Source: Gnetum montanum | Taxonomy: Eukaryota > Streptophyta > Gnetopsida > Gnetales > Gnetaceae | Direction of reading: 5' to 3' | DNA length: 64,000 nucleotides | Assembly: GCA_015680685.1 (NCBI GenBank) | Contig: MNCI01026333.1 | Coordinates: 124,108 to 188,107 of the forward strand | Shown: positions 35,212 to 49,439 of the stretch, piece by piece | Numbering within the stretch: the first letter of the stretch is position 1 | Layout: every line of letters starts with the position of its first letter | Position numbers and translations under genes: made by a program | The notes under the pieces: generated by a model | What the model was told of the DNA's origin: nothing | Databases searched by the model: none | The model's input: the letters and a program-made list of their open reading frames with translations, nothing else

Positions 35212-36276
35212 TGTAGGGACACCTCTTTCGATCACCTTATTCTACCCTACATCATATGTGTTTTCTTCATTGATATTTTTTGGGATGATTCTTGGATTTA
35301 TTGGGATCTTTGGAGGTGTTTTTTATTTATTTTGATGAGTTTAAGAGGTTCTAGGATCTATGGAAACTTGTTGGAAGGTATTAAGAGGCTTTTAGCATAA
35401 AAACAAGCATTTTTAGTTTTAGCACCTTAAAGATAGACATCTCCCTAAAAAGATAAATGTTTTTCCAAATACATATCCCTTGATGTAAATACATCTAAAG
35501 TTCATAGAATATTTCTATCAAAAATAGTAGACATCTCCCCCAAGAGTAGTGCTTTCATAGGAAATGTCTACATGAAGCCAAAGATGACCCAAATGCATGG
35601 CGAAATTTCTGAAGACACCACTTCAATTTGGGAAATAGCCAAAGCAAGATGGAAACAAGTAGGGAGAAGATGAGAAGACTTAGGAAATAGTTGGAGAACC
35701 TCAAGTTGATTTGAGAAATTATTTTTAGGTTTCTTATCTTTTAGTTGAAATATTGATGTAATTCACCATCGCAAGTGTTGCAGTGCCAAGTGTTGTAGTG
35801 CCAAGTGCCATAGTGCCAAGTGTTGCAGTGCTAAGTGTCAAAGTGACAAGTGCCAAAGTGCAAAAATTGAAGGCCAAATAAACCTAATCATAAGTAGAAG
35901 AGAAAGATTATAAGAGTTGGGGAAGGATAGCTTGTGAAAGAAGAGAGCTTGTGCAAGGAAGTTGAATGAAAGATAAGGGAGAACACTTGAGAGAGGTTAG
36001 GAGAATATCTTATACGTGTCTTGTCTTAAGCTTGGGCTCTATTATGAGAAATTAAGGATTAATAGAGGACACGTGTGGTCTCTAAGATCTTTGGGAGAGT
36101 TTTGAGTTGAGCTTGACTTGTCATATCTCATGTATTTTCTATGTACTTTGAGAATTATCTTAATATAAGGGATATTTTTTCCATTTTAGTATGTTATTCT
36201 TATTTTCTAAGCTAGATTTTCTTGGAAGTTGTAGATTCGATCATAGTGGTGTCTATTGTGATCCAACACCCCTGCA
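35212..36276 (+). repeat. 3' LTR of element D
   Basis: 1065 bases, TGTAGGGACACC to ACCCCTGCA. The internal minisatellite (35766-35870) has about eight 13-base-like units, more than in the 5' LTR. Confidence 0.88.
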
Positions 36277-36280
36277 CTAG

Positions 36281-37770
36281 CTAATAAGCCTTACGCTTTG
36301 TTGCTCTATAGTATGACTTGATTAAGACATATATAAGTGATTGCCCATGATAGCGGATTTTTTCATTATTGGTGATACTATTCCTTGCTTAAAATTAACG
36401 TTTTTAGGATGAGGATAACCATATACAACTAATAAAACATTGATATGTTACATAAATGTGCAAAATTTGAATGTAAAAACTAATAATAACCATGGTTATG
36501 ATATGCCTAATGAATTATGATAACCATGGTTGATAAATGATAAGGTATAATAAATAAGAATATAATATAGTTTTCACACCCAATTCTATACTTGGATATC
36601 AATGATTATAGAGTTAGAGTGTCAAGAAACTAAAGGTGATGTAATAAATAAGGATACAAAGATAGAGATCTTAGTAAATGGAAAATGGAAAACAATATGA
36701 AGATCATAAACAACAATCATGAACAATATACCCTATGGTTATGGTCTATATACCATACTATGAAAGTGTGTTATGTATGTATATGTGAAATTTTCATAGT
36801 GACTTCCCTTAGGTATATCATATTCAGGGGATATATATTATTTAATAGTCATACCTGTTCTTAACAAATCACTTAACAATTTGATTATTCACTTCATGTA
36901 AACCATTATAATTATACATCTGGATATATATGACACACATTGAGGTTGACATAAACATTTAAATTCATAATACTTCTTCTCAAAATCAATGTGAAAAAAT
37001 CATTTCTAATAAAATTATACCTTCACTTTGCCTAATAAATTCGCTATAGGTATGATATTTTTCATCCAACCATTTTAGATTATACAAAACCTTAGGAAAG
37101 AATCCAATCTATCTAACTTGCTTCCCCTCAACATTATATTTATGCTTAAGGAAATATATTCTAAAACACCACAGTTATGAGGAATATATAACTATATCAA
37201 TTAAAGGTCCCTCTTTAATTTTAGTTTTGATGTTTAGCAACTTTGGGAATAAATTTTATGCATTTCTTCAAGTCAGTAAAGCTATTTGTTGAGATTTTTA
37301 TACATATGTTGTGATGGTTATGGTTTTCTATATATTTAGGCTTCTTGGTTATATCTCTAATATAATAACCATTCCTAGAAATGGATAAAAATAATCTTCA
37401 TTGAGGAAACTTTAAAGGAGATAATTCTGTATAAATGTCAATAATGCAATAAATCCTAAACACAACATAACATACATAAGATACTATCTAAAGTCATAGA
37501 ACTTTAACACCCGTCATTAACATAGCCTATTGGGAATCATTCATTATCTTATTTAACAAGCTAAAAATTTAACAAATCACCATATACATGAAGTTTGAAG
37601 TCATCAACAATATTTAGCTTCTTTGTAACTTAGAATGAAGGAAACTATGATCCTTTCTTAATAACAATAGAAGCTTCAAAAGGAGTAGAAGACAAAGATG
37701 TATAAGAAGAAGATGCAAAGACCATTGCCTTTAATTTTGTATCAATTATCTACTCAAGCACAACATGAGC
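36281..37770. other. AT-rich stretch with no recognised gene
   Basis: No convincing coding motif on either strand. Low-complexity AT words only. Confidence 0.35.
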
Positions 37771-37989
37771 CTAGGTGAAAGAAGGATTTGGAATAGGTAT
37801 TTTCTTATCTATTAAAGTAGTAAAAAACTCACCAACATATTTAGCAACTTGCATAATATGTTCTAATGGTTTTTTCTTGTGGAAGTAGCTAATTTGCCTT
37901 CTTTTTAGCCTATATAGATTTAAGGATCTTATCCTTCTCTTTTTATAGCTTCTCATTAGCTCTAGCCTTTGTGTTAAGATTATTTCTAA

Positions 37990-40550
37990 ATGATGCAAGG
38001 CTCTATGATGTGAATTTCATTACAAGGTTTACCTTTTATAAATTAGCATATTAAAGTCATCTTCTCCTATAATGTTTTGTTCTCTACTCTTCCAACTATA
38101 ACTATATGATATCAATTATAGTAAGTGAAAGATCTTTAGATTTCTTCAATAGGAGTAGCTCCTTATTTCCTTACTTTCCTCTTCCTAGTAGCTGGTCAAT
38201 TCTTATTTCATATTCCTTAAAGTACTCTTTGATAGAGCTTCCTAATAGTCCTCAAACTTCCAAGTCTCTTGGATTCCAGTTCAATTCATCCACGAATATC
38301 ATTATATCATAGTGGGCAACCATTAAAACTTCTTACCCAATTGGTTTATCATGTGTAGGACCTATGACTAGGCTAGCCATTAGGATGTTATCTCCTCCAA
38401 ATTTCCATTTCCATAGAGATTGTAGAAATGTCCATTCCTTTTTTATAGCTTTTCAAACCTTGGATACCCTTGTAGGATATGCTCACATATCTAGATAACA
38501 CATGTAAATGAAGTTGAAAAAGGATTTATTCTTCTTGGACCAGATCTCTCAAGAAAGTTTCACCACTAGCATCAAGGCATACTTATCAAAGTTCCTATGC
38601 CCTCATCCACACACTTTCAAAGGGGTGTCCATCTTCTTCTAGGAGACCAAATGAAAATAACATAGCTCCTCTCTCTCAAATCAAAGAAATTTGCAAATAA
38701 TTTGAATGATTAAATAGGTTGAGATTTTGAACAAAAGGGCATTGTATATCAGGTTGCAAGAGAGGATACCTATAAAAAATAACAACATATCTTTCCAAGT
38801 AGCCAATTGATTGTTCATTTTTCTGAGAATTTCATTCAATATTTTGGTAAAAAGAAAAGCATTATATTCCACTTTCTCATAGGCCTTAGCAAGGTCAAGC
38901 TTGAGGAAAGAAATGTCCTAATTCCAAGTGTTCACCTAGTGTAAGGCCTCATTAGTAGTAATGATCATATCAATAATATTCATTGTTGGAATGAACCTTG
39001 GCTGATGTTCCTTCATAATTCCTAGAAGCACAAGATTGAGATAATTTATGGTCATATTAGACTAAATTTTATAGAGACTACTACATAGGGTAATTATCAT
39101 GTAGTCCATTAGAGACTACATCAATTCTTTATTGCCAAGCATGATGTTGTAAGTGGTATTCCAAGCCTTAGGGAAGGTGTCATATTTGAATATTACATAG
39201 TATAATCCCTTCCACTCTCCTCCAATGATATCCTACAAGTGTTTTAGGAATTGAAAATTCCATTTATTCAACTTTGGACTTTTATTATTTGTCATATCCT
39301 AGACCACCAATCTTATTACCTTTCTATTCAACACCCTCTATAAAAAATAATTATTTTCTTTGCTCATCATACAAGGAATCATTCCTTTAAAAAGAATAGA
39401 ATTTAAATTTCCATTCTAACTATACAAGATGCTAAAATACTCCACTGCAATCTACAGATCCACCTAACTATTTGGGGATAATTTGATCAAAGACTTCTTT
39501 GAGTTCCTTCTAATAGTGACCATGTGAAATTATTCTTTGTTCTAGCCTTCCATCTTTAGCCATCTCTCTTTCAATTATTTCTTTTAGTAATCTTCTCATG
39601 TGCTAAATATTGTACCTTTTTTCTATCTTAATAAAGTTTTTCATGATTGATTTCCACTTTGATAAGGAATCTAATTGGTCTTGAAATTATTCTACTTACT
39701 CCATATCTTTGTACATTTCTAAGAGCCATGATTTCTTTTACTACCATAAATAAATTTGTCAAAATTTCAAAAGCTTCTCTCACATTGGTAGATCCTACAT
39801 TATTATTTCTTTACTTTTAGATATAATCTATTTCTAACCAAAAATATTTCTTCATGATCCATACATTCTTAAACCTAAACGGGTTGTTTGTAAGAAACTT
39901 CCTTTCCCACTCATAAATAATTGACCTATGGTCAGAGCACACCCAGGAGAGAGCCTTATCCACCAGATATTTTTCCACTCAACATGACCAATAATAAATT
40001 ATTTATCTAAATGAGAAGTTATTTAATGTTCTTCCAAGTGAAAGAGTAAATAGGAACCTTCATCTCTACCACATTTCCTAAGAGCTCCAAGTTGTCAAAG
40101 AGTTGATCCTCCACATTTTAAGATGAGGCCCTAAATTTCTATTCACACCTCATAGTAATGTTCCAATCTCCTTCCAAATTCCAACATTTCTTAGTGACAA
40201 TACTCAACACCTAATTTTTAAACTCAAGTCACATTATAGTAGAAATTGATCCATAAACATTTAATATTTTCTCTCTTTCCTTCAATACTAACAAGGTTAA
40301 AATAAAATATCATGTATTGGAGAGTCAACTTGTTTCTCGATATGCAAATAAGTCCTTCATAGAAATCAAGTGTAGAGACATCATAATCCATATCGCTAGG
40401 CTAACCCAACTAAGACAAAAAATTCTAGCTTGGTTTTATAAATGAGAACCACATCAACACTATTTGACTAAAACATAGATTTTAAAAATGGAGTTCTCTT
40501 TAGCCCTTGAATGCATGCACAATTGCCTCAAAGAATAATCATGATGATGG
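37990..40550 (-). pseudogene. L1-type LINE, ORF2 endonuclease and reverse transcriptase relic
   Basis: On the minus strand the APE-type endonuclease opens near 40545 with MIIL*GNCACIQGLKRTPFL and VDVVLIYKTK, matching the SWN(C)RG and Q(E)TK motifs. The endonuclease end is SWVCSDHRSIIYEWE then NPFRFKNVW (about 39960-39850). RT follows with QPRFIPTMNIIDMI (about 38990), FLKLDLAKAYEKVEYNAF (about 38910-38860) and a worn active-site region near HYDIMIFVDE (about 38310). ORF2 proteins nick target DNA and copy LINE RNA on site. Stops and shifts occur throughout. No poly(A) tail or target duplication was identified. Confidence 0.85.
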
Positions 40551-43500
40551 AGAGGTTAGGAAGGTGTTTTCTACCAACATACCTTAATCTTCCATTGAGT
40601 TATCTTCCAAGCTTAGGTTACTGATCTATTCTCTTTCTTAAATAGCTTTGATAAAACTATCTAAAGTTTCTTACCGACCATCCATAATATTAGGAATAGT
40701 TTGATTTTTTTGATCCTCTTAAGTAGAGCTCTTGGAAGGCCCTTTCCCTTCATGACCTTCAAGCAATAATAATAGGATGTGGACAACTCCCTTTTATCCA
40801 TCTTAGAAACTAGATGTCTAATGATATTGCTTGTGCTATCTATTCCAACCATCACCATCCCCTTTCTTTCATTTCCTCTCAATTGTACTATGACATCCCA
40901 TTCTTGGATGTCATGGACACATCAAATATATGTTACATTAGACATTAGTCATAAGATGGTAATATATAAAATGTCAAATATATGTAACATTTGACATTAA
41001 GTGTAAATAAAATAACAAGAAAAATATATAAGGAAAAAACAAAGAATTCTTTATTGATGCGGAATATTATATTTGGATCATGCTTTGAGTATGTGGATTT
41101 TCCTCCTTTAGCATCTACCCCTTAAAGGAAATTGAGGATTGACATCATGGTTAGGCCGATCACTAGACAAAAGGGATGGCTATTCCTCTACCTATCCCAC
41201 TTTACTTAAGACCCATTACTCACCTTTACCAACTCTACAACTCCATGTTGATATGACCTCTAATGACTGAGTATAAATACCTTAGGTCAAATCTCCAAAG
41301 GTCACCTTGAGAGACATGTTCATTATTACAACACACCCATTCTAGTCTTAATTACAACTCCTTTAAGTATTATTATGATAATGATAACACTTATTATGAA
41401 AAGGTACCATCTTTATTATGCAATAGTATGATTTGGGAATAGGGACGTTAGAATCTACATAGGTGTATCGACGAAGATTGTCTTCCTTTTCCTAGTTCTA
41501 TTTATTATGAGTTATAATTTTCCAATATTCCTCTTCATTCATAGATTCTTTCCCTTTCCAATCCTTTCTAATTTGGAACTCTAACACCAAGGACCTTTCC
41601 ATTGGCCCTATTGTGTCTACCACTCCATCCTTACCTGAAATCACCTTCCCCAATTTACAAAAGTAACTTGATTCAATTTCTTTCTTTCTTTATCCTATGT
41701 CCTAGTGGCCTTCCTTCCAAATCACACTTCTTTTGTCTTAGTAATCTAGCCAATTAGGCCCCTTGTCTTGCTGGCCTCTGATACAGGTTTCTTGGTGTAT
41801 GGGTTTTAGGGGAATTTGTTAGAATTATGAACTTGCTAAGCATAGGTGATGCAAAGGTTCAAAAAATTATTATAGAAAATTGGTTGAAAAAAACATCCAT
41901 GGGATCTTTCAAAATAATTATGGATAAAACAATTGTATCCTTCTGTATATGAATACAAATTCATGTTACTACTCTAGAAATCCAAGAGGATGTATATGAT
42001 TTGAGCATTAAGTTCATCAACGATCTCAACAAGCCTATGCAAAACCCTCATTGACCAAAACTCAATGATAATACCTAGAAACTACATCCAAATAGCAAGC
42101 CATCACTTCATTCAAATCCAATCATGTATCTCTCTCAGATACCTCAAAATATATTTCTCAATCTACATAATTAATTGGCCTATTTTCTAGATCATTGTTA
42201 ATTTGAGAATATTCATATCTTTGTCCTTTGCAAACATCAAAAACATTACATTATCTCTTAGGAAACTAATTTTTACCAAGATCTTTGGCCAGGCCATAGT
42301 CATCCACTCTTGCATCTTCTTGAGGGTTGGAACCTCCTATTGAAGGTATCCATAAAAATTTTCTTAAAACTCACTTTCTACTTATCCAATGGTCTCCATA
42401 AAATTAAGACTCTAGGACCATTTAAACTCTTAAACCTTGTGAAATATCTCTCTCACATGTGGTTTTTTGCAATTTCTTGAACTAGAATTTTCGTTAGAGG
42501 GCATCTATGAAAGAAAGTCACAAGTACCACTCACTTGCTCTTGATTTGCACTAAAAACCTCTCCTGTGCACCATGCATCACTAGCTAGCTTTCACATGCT
42601 TGAACAACCTATGATCAAGAAAAAAGAAGATAAGAATAACTCATAATATTTTTCTTCCTAATAGGAAATACCTATCTATGTCTTTTCAACTTGTAAAAAT
42701 GGTTATGACAGAATTAGCCATGAATGCTAAAGAGAGATTCCTAAAAGATGAGCTTGTTTTGTGTAACTTTTGAAATAGCAACAAGAAATTTTCAATACAA
42801 CCTCAATATTTAGTAACTTTTTATCAATAATATAATTATTCCATCATATTTTTCCTTTATATTATGATGATTAATGATGACACATTATTCTTTTATCAAA
42901 TTATGTTTTGATAAACTCTATAGAGTTTGAGGAGAGTTATTAGAAGGTGATAAATTATGTTATATGTACTATGTTAGTATTTTTTATGTTAAAGATGGAA
43001 GTAGCTTCTATTATATGGGCTACCATATGAAAAGAAAAGAGGTACAACTAAACTATAAATGACATTGTAAAAAGATATGTTGTGTTTATGTTGCTACCAT
43101 AAAATAAAAAAGGAAAAGAGACAACAATCCATTTGTAGAAAAAGAAAAATAAAGCATTAATATTACAACTTTTCTCTTATACATTTTTTTTGGAATTAAT
43201 GTTGTAGATAAAGATATAATGAAACATACTTTATGAAGACATAATCTCTTAGATAACTACATCTATCATAGGAAAAGATTGTATTGACACATGGTTTGAG
43301 GCCTTTATGTCTCCATATTATATTTAATAGTTATTAATTTATAACATAACATAGAATATTTATGCAATTGATTGAGATCTAAGGATATATCTTTCAAATA
43401 GTGTGTGTGTGTGTAGATAAGCATCAACCAAATTTGTATGAGAGACTAGTAGAATAAAGAATAACTATAGAAGTATCTCATACCTTTATATTTAGAATTC

Positions 43501-43684
43501 CATGGTTTTTTCTTTTCGATGGTTAATGTTGATTTTATATTTATTTTTATTATCATATAATTTTAACATGAGTATACACTTAAGATATTCATTTTAAAAA
43601 GGAGCATGATGTGAAAGCTATGCCACCAATCAAAAAAAGAATTAAAATATTCTAATGATAACACCCATTGAAGATTCAACATAA
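40551..43684. other. AT-rich stretch, possibly with the LINE ORF1
   Basis: Lies upstream of the LINE ORF2. Minus-strand frames such as MQEWMTMAWPKILVKI..FLRDNVMFLMF (about 42290-42200) might be remains of a plant L1 ORF1, but this is weak. A short TG repeat is at 43400-43414. Nothing else recognised. Confidence 0.3.
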
Positions 43685-43689
43685 ATGAC

Positions 43690-44501
43690 TAATGAGCGGT
43701 GAGGTATCCCTACACTCAACCATATGAATATGAGCATCCATGCATGATATAGTCAAATTCCAAGGACTAAGTGCTTATGTGCCTTTATGAAACAAGAATG
43801 GGTTGATCAAGCATTGTCTTTCCAAGCTTACTTGTATGTCACTATTGTATGGTTAAGTAAACTTGAGGAATATGATTTTTATACCTTTTATGTGTTTTTA
43901 TGTCCTACTACTAATAAGGGAGAAGAGAGATAACTAAGTAACTAATTTAATTTGACTACTTATTAATTAGGCTCTAACTGATCCTAACACCAGTATCTAT
44001 TCTCACTTGTCGTACACATCCTAAACCAGTGCAACACTACTGGCATTACCAAACACTAATCGTTCCAAGGTTACCAAGTCTTACATGCATGCTTGAAGTG
44101 ATCGTACTATTTTTGCTTACTTAGGAGAGTTGTAGGATGAGAGAGAATCATTAATTAACAAAGGAAAGCATTAATTAATAGTAATTAACATTAATTAATC
44201 TATTATGTATGCTGCAAAGTTTACCACAAAGTTCATCTTTATTGCCGTACATAAGGTGTGCTCAGGTACACAATGCTCAAATAAAGATCTATTCACATTA
44301 TGACTCCTACTGTAGGCATGCAGAAATAATTCTAACTCTAAGAGGAAGAAAAGAAAAGAATTTGGATAAGTGACTAAGACTAACTATGCAAGCCAAGTAC
44401 GCCTACCTCTTATTTATAGGTAATGAGGCAAGATGCGATATCGGGTATCTAACATTGCATGGAAAGCTCCGATATCACAGACCCAATATCACAGTTCATC
44501 A
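43690..44501 (-). repeat. 3' LTR of element F
   Basis: 812 bases, longer than its partner because the 5' LTR has lost internal segments. A purine-rich GTTGTGGGGCTA on the minus strand (44502-44513) directly precedes it and is the likely polypurine tract. Confidence 0.88.
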
Positions 44502-46400
44502 TAGCCCCACAACTGAATGAAAACTCATCCTTGAGTTCCTTATAAAATATTGGAAAGGTATGGGATTATTGACTAAATGAAAACTAACAGTGAAACAGGA
44601 TGGTAGACTCTAAATGCCCAGTGAATGGATCGTCAATACATTACAACATTGGTGTTCATACCCATGGTGGTGAACACTGTATATAAGTGTCATCTAGACC
44701 TTCATTCAATAGCTTGAAGAGAAAGGGAGAGAGAAAGGGAAAAATAAAAATGAGGCTCATTGCTACCAATGTCGAGATTGTGCATTCTATTGTTTATCCA
44801 TAACCATGCAATTAGATTTGTTCTCAGCGTAAATGCTCCAGCTCTAGTCCATCCCAAGTGCTTCCTCCTAACCTAGTCCATTGTCTATGTAATTTCCATC
44901 TACACACACAACACAGTCACGAATGAGCAATGATAAGTAAACCATGATGTAGTTGATACCTTGCCTCGATATAAAGCACATTGGGTAGGTTATGGTTATG
45001 GTAGAAACTGGGTTAGATATTTATTACTGATAATGACCCAACGTGTAGGGGTTACGCAAGTAGTAGAATGAAGAAATTGAAAAATTTATGCTAGGGCGTC
45101 CATGACTAAGAGCAAACCTCCGATAGCAACAAGATCGAAAAAATATAAAGAACAAGAAAGATAGATAAAATAACAATGTTAATGCCAATAAAGTGGATGT
45201 CAAAGATGGGGATGAAATGAGAAATGGTTGATTGCAAATAATGTTTAAGGGAAAGAACTTAACAATTGCATCAAAAAAGGAATGCTAGTGGGTCCTCCCT
45301 AAAGTAAGCTCATGCTCTTTATGCCTAACAAACCCTCAAAACAAAGAGTTGGTAGGCTCTAGGAATGTCATTTGGAAGCAAGAGTTAAAAACTTACCCAC
45401 AAGAATTTACCAAGGAAAAACAATGCATCAACCAAGATATGGACTAATCATAAAATCGACAATGAGGTGGAACATGGAAAGGAAGATGGAGAGTAGAAAT
45501 GGAATGGAATCCTAAGAGCAAGGTTGTGTAAAGTCCCTTGTATATGTCATGGTTAATGTAACTGAGTAGAACACATTCCAAATTCGAACTCAAACCAACC
45601 ACATTCAGTGACCTCGCATGAATACACTTGGCTAATCCATCCTCTTTAAGCAACAAGAATGCCTCCACAAAGAGTGACCACCATCCCAAGGAGAGTGAGA
45701 GGGAGAAGTAGGAAGTGAGAAAGGGCCGGGGGGGAAGGGAACCTTCAAGCATGGGTAACATGTCTTTCTAGTTCCATAACCAATGCTTGTAGCCCATATT
45801 TATTTATTATTTCTAAGGGGTGTGCTTTGAATTCTCACCCTTTTTTTTGCATGAGAACCACACCATGAAAAGACTTATTTTTATTCACTCAGCTTCTTGA
45901 TATTTGATTGATGGTAGAATGGTGGAAAACACAAGAAAAAGCATCCAAGCACCCAAGAGAATGGCCAAAAAAAATGCATCAAATCCCCTTAAAGCTATAG
46001 ATTTTTCATCCATTGAGTCCTTCATCAATTTGAAGAATACAAAGCCACCAATTTATTAATAAGTTGATTAGAAAAAAGGGACTTTATAGTCCCAAGCCAT
46101 GGGAGAGCATAGAGTTAAATGGATGAATGGCCAACATGGACTCATTGTCTATTTTATCAAAAGAACCATATCATAATATCAACATCATAATTTATAAGTA
46201 AAAACTAAACATTAGCAATCAATAGTATATAATTCAATACAACATTAGGAGCACTTATTATATGATGAATGAAAGTAAACCAACCAAACAAAGAAATAGT
46301 AAAAATGTGAATGATGGTGTAAAAAAAATAATAAAGATTGAAAAATGTGTAAAACAAACATACAAAAATACGAAAACAACTAAGGGCCTAGAATGGTTGG
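44502..46400. other. 3' region of element F, between integrase and LTR
   Basis: Athila elements often carry an env-like ORF here. I see only a 105-codon minus-strand ORF (45761-45444, MLPMLEGSLPPRPF) with hydrophobic parts and no family. About 44660-44700 holds an inverted GGTGTTCA/TGAACAC pair next to GTATATAAG. The part nearest the LTR (44514-44600) matches element G (61897-61980). Confidence 0.45.
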
Positions 46401-46405
46401 CATAG

Positions 46406-47400
46406 CTAACCATCTTCCCCAAAATTTAGTTGGAAGGAGGAGATCCAAAATAGCAAGTAAGGTTGTCCACCAATAAAGGTAGTATGAGTACTGGCTATCC
46501 TAAGATCATGGAAAGGTTTGGTTTCTTGGACGTTGACCAAAAATTTCTTATTCAAGCTCTCAGGTTTGTATATCATCATGACCCTTGAAGGAAAATTTGC
46601 ATGAATGACATAAGGTCCTTCACACAGCATTTGAAATTTTGTATGTTCTAGCACATGTGTGGGATTCTAGTAGAGAAACTTATATCCTAGTTGATAATTA
46701 ACTTTTCTAATCCTTATGTCATGACATTGTTTATTGAAGGCCTTCTACAATTCGTTAGATGATAGGGTGGCCAATTGGTTCTCATCTAGTAGGTTAAGGG
46801 TCATCAACTTTTATTTTTGTGCTAGATCAAGGTCAAGGTTGAGGTCACATGCTGTGGATAGTGTACAGAGCTTAGTTTGAATTAGAAGTGTTGATAATTT
46901 ACCATACACTAACTCATAGGGAGAGTAGCCTATAGGGATTTTCCATGTGCTCTAGTCTCACCTAAACTTTCTAATGGTTCTTGTTAATATCTTTGTAATC
47001 TTCCCATTGGTGACTTTGAATTGACCATTCGTTTGGGGGTGGTATGGTGTAGTCAGTTTGTGCTCAACCCCTAAGCATTACATTAATTTTTAGAAATTTG
47101 CACCCATGAAGTATGTACCATTGTCTAAAATAAGTGCACAAGGCATACTAAACCTTTTTATGATTTGTTGTTAAACAAATCATGCAGCTATGGATGATGT
47201 ACAATCCTTAATAGTAGTTGCTTCTACCCTTTTTGTAAGGTAATCAATACCAACAATAATATAAGCTTTTCCATTGGACATTGGTGTAATCATCCACATA
47301 AAATCGATTTCCCAAATGTTGAAGGGTTCTAAAGGTTGGATCCATTGTTGCAACTCCTCCATTCTAACAGTCATCCTACCATCACACTGATATCAGTTAG
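46406..47400 (-). pseudogene. pol: Integrase of element F
   Basis: Minus strand: MEELQQWIQPLEPFNIWEID, FMWMITPMSNGKAYIIVGID and YLTKRVEA (47374-47240) correspond to the start of the integrase core; the D of WEID is the first catalytic residue. A C-terminal piece with CEGPYVIHANFPSRVM (about 46620) is the WEGPY-type tail. Stops interrupt the rest. Integrase would insert the DNA copy into the chromosome. Confidence 0.85.
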
Positions 47401-47975
47401 AAGATTGGATGATATGATGGGTGTCCTAAAACAATGTAGGCCAATAATATCTTGCAAGCAAGATCTTAATGGTTGTTCGTCTCCTAGTGTAATGACCCCC
47501 ACAAGGACCCTCATGAGCATCTTGAAGAACTTGCAATTGATCTATGTTAGGAACACACCATCAAACCAAGCCATTGGGACATACTTTATAGAGTTTCCCA
47601 TTGATTTCCATAAAATACTTGGCTCGGTGAAGAAACTAGTGTTTCTTTTTAGTGTCAAACCCTTGTGGTGTTTGTTGTGTAAGGAGATAGGTGAGAATGC
47701 TACTATACCAATTTTTCTCTATGGTTAATTGATTATTCACTACACCTACAAAGAGGAGTTCATCTAGGAAATAATCAAAAATTAGATACTCATCCTCTTT
47801 GTTGTCTCATCACAATCAAGATAAATGATCAACAACTACGTTCTTAGTGCCTTTACGATTGATCATCGTAAGACTGAACTCTTGTAAGATTACAAACAAT
47901 CATATGATGCAAGGACTTACCATTGGATTATTCATTAGGAACATTATTGCACTATGATCCATGTATATGAATACC

Positions 47976-49060
47976 TTATAGCCCAAGACATAGTGCATAA
48001 ATTTTTCTACTGCAAACACTAGTAATTAATTCTTTCTTTGTTGTAGTGTAGTTAAGTTGTGTAGCAGTGATACTTCTACTTGCATAGTGGATGTAACAAG
48101 GAAATTTTTGGTTATCTAAGTATGTAATTACAGCTCTTAAGGCAAATTTGGATGTGTCAGTGACTATGTGGAATGGCCTGTACCATTCAGGATCTTGTAC
48201 AATAGGTGTTTCTACTAGCTTCTGTTTTAAAGTTTGGAAAGCTAGTTCACATTCCCTGGTCCATTTGAAAGGTACATCCTTTTTCATTAATTCATCCAAT
48301 GGTTTTGCAACCTTTGAAAATTTCTCAATAAACCTTCTATAGTAGCCAATGTGTCCAAGGAATGACCAGATATCTTTTACAATTTCTAATTGATGAGTAA
48401 TTCCTTTGATAACTTTGATCTTTTCAAGGTCTACCTCTATCCCTGTTTGTGAGATTTTATGCCCTAGTACAATGCCTTCTTGGATCATCAAATGGATTTT
48501 CTACTAGTTGAGCCTCAAATTGGTTTCTACACATCATTTTAATACTTTCTCTAATTGGTCCAAGGCTTGAACAAAGTTTTCTCCGTAGGTGGAGAAGTCA
48601 TCCATGAAGACTTCCACACCATTTCCTATCTGCTACTGGAATATGCTTAGAACTAATCATTGAAACACTGTAGGGGCATTGCACAAGACAAACGACATCT
48701 GTTTATATGCAAATGCTCCCCAAGGACTAGTGAACGTAGTCTTGGCTTAGTCTTCTAGGGTTATTTGTATTTGGTTGTACCCACTATACCCATACAGAAA
48801 ACTATAGTAGTGATGCCCTGCAATGGTGTCTAATACTTGGTCAAAAAATGGCAATGGAAAGTGGTCCTTGAATGTTGCCATGTTTAGTAGCCTGAAATCT
48901 ATGCACACCCTCCATTTTTCTCTCTTTTTGGGCATGATAACTAAGGGACTAACCCATTCGCTATCGACAGTGGGGTATATGAACGCAACATTTAGAAGCT
49001 GTTCTACTTACTTCAGCTTTGGGTTCAATCACCTCTATAGTTGTCTTTGAGGCTTCTTGA
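47976..49060 (-). pseudogene. pol: Reverse transcriptase-RNase H of element F
   Basis: Minus strand order: KKREKWRVCIDFRLLN, DHFPLPFFDQVLD, YSGYNQIQI (48935-48750), the catalytic FMDDFSTYG (about 48610), VLGHKISQTGIEVD and LGHIGYYRRFIEKFSKVAKP (48460-48290), then RNase H with FHIVTDTSKFALRAVI, CYIHYASRSITATQLNYTTT and KKELI (48190-48020). The spelling MDDFS.(Y/F)G fits Athila-type RTs. The D of VTDTS is a catalytic RNase H residue. Stops separate the blocks. Confidence 0.9.
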
Positions 49061-49439
49061 AGGGGTTAGTATAAATCCTACGTTGGAATATCCTAGGATC
49101 TATTCTAATTAATTCAGGATATGACCAAGTGAAAATTTTTGATCATTTATTTGTTACTTTCAACAATCTTTCTTTTTCTTGAGGAGCAAGCTTCACGTTA
49201 ATAATTATCAATTTTTCATTTTTAAGAAACATTTATTCAATATTAGTGGGCAATGGTTTTAGCTCAAGGGGCTCTTGCTTAAACCTATCCAGAATTTTCA
49301 ACTTCCCCTAGTTGATATTTTCAATGTCAAGACTTGGAAGTTGGTGATGGACTTGCTCTAATGTATATACGCTATCGATGTAAGTGCAATTCAAACCCTG
49401 AGTTGGTTCCATGCATATAGTTGAATTGCTCTCTTGATC

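Larger units (their letters stand above)
32376..36280 (+). mobile_element. Element D: small LTR retrotransposon without gag-pol
   Basis: LTRs at 32380-33411 and 35212-36276 (TGTA[A/G]GGA...TGCA) flank about 1.8 kb. CTAG occurs on both outer sides (32376-32379 and 36277-36280), a probable target duplication; read with the terminal A it would be ACTAG. A decayed initiator-Met-like primer site follows the first LTR, and a purine-rich GGTGGAAGAGCTGG precedes the second. The inside encodes one unrecognised protein shared with element E. Non-autonomous by content. Confidence 0.88.

Noticed and set aside
36600-37760. Possible Copia pol remains on the minus strand
   Set aside because: Fragments of translation did not match Copia RT or integrase motifs convincingly.
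44650-44720. Inverted GGTGTTCA/TGAACAC with GTATATAAG as a possible plus-strand promoter
   Set aside because: No downstream gene and no second copy to support it; noted only within the 3' region of element F.
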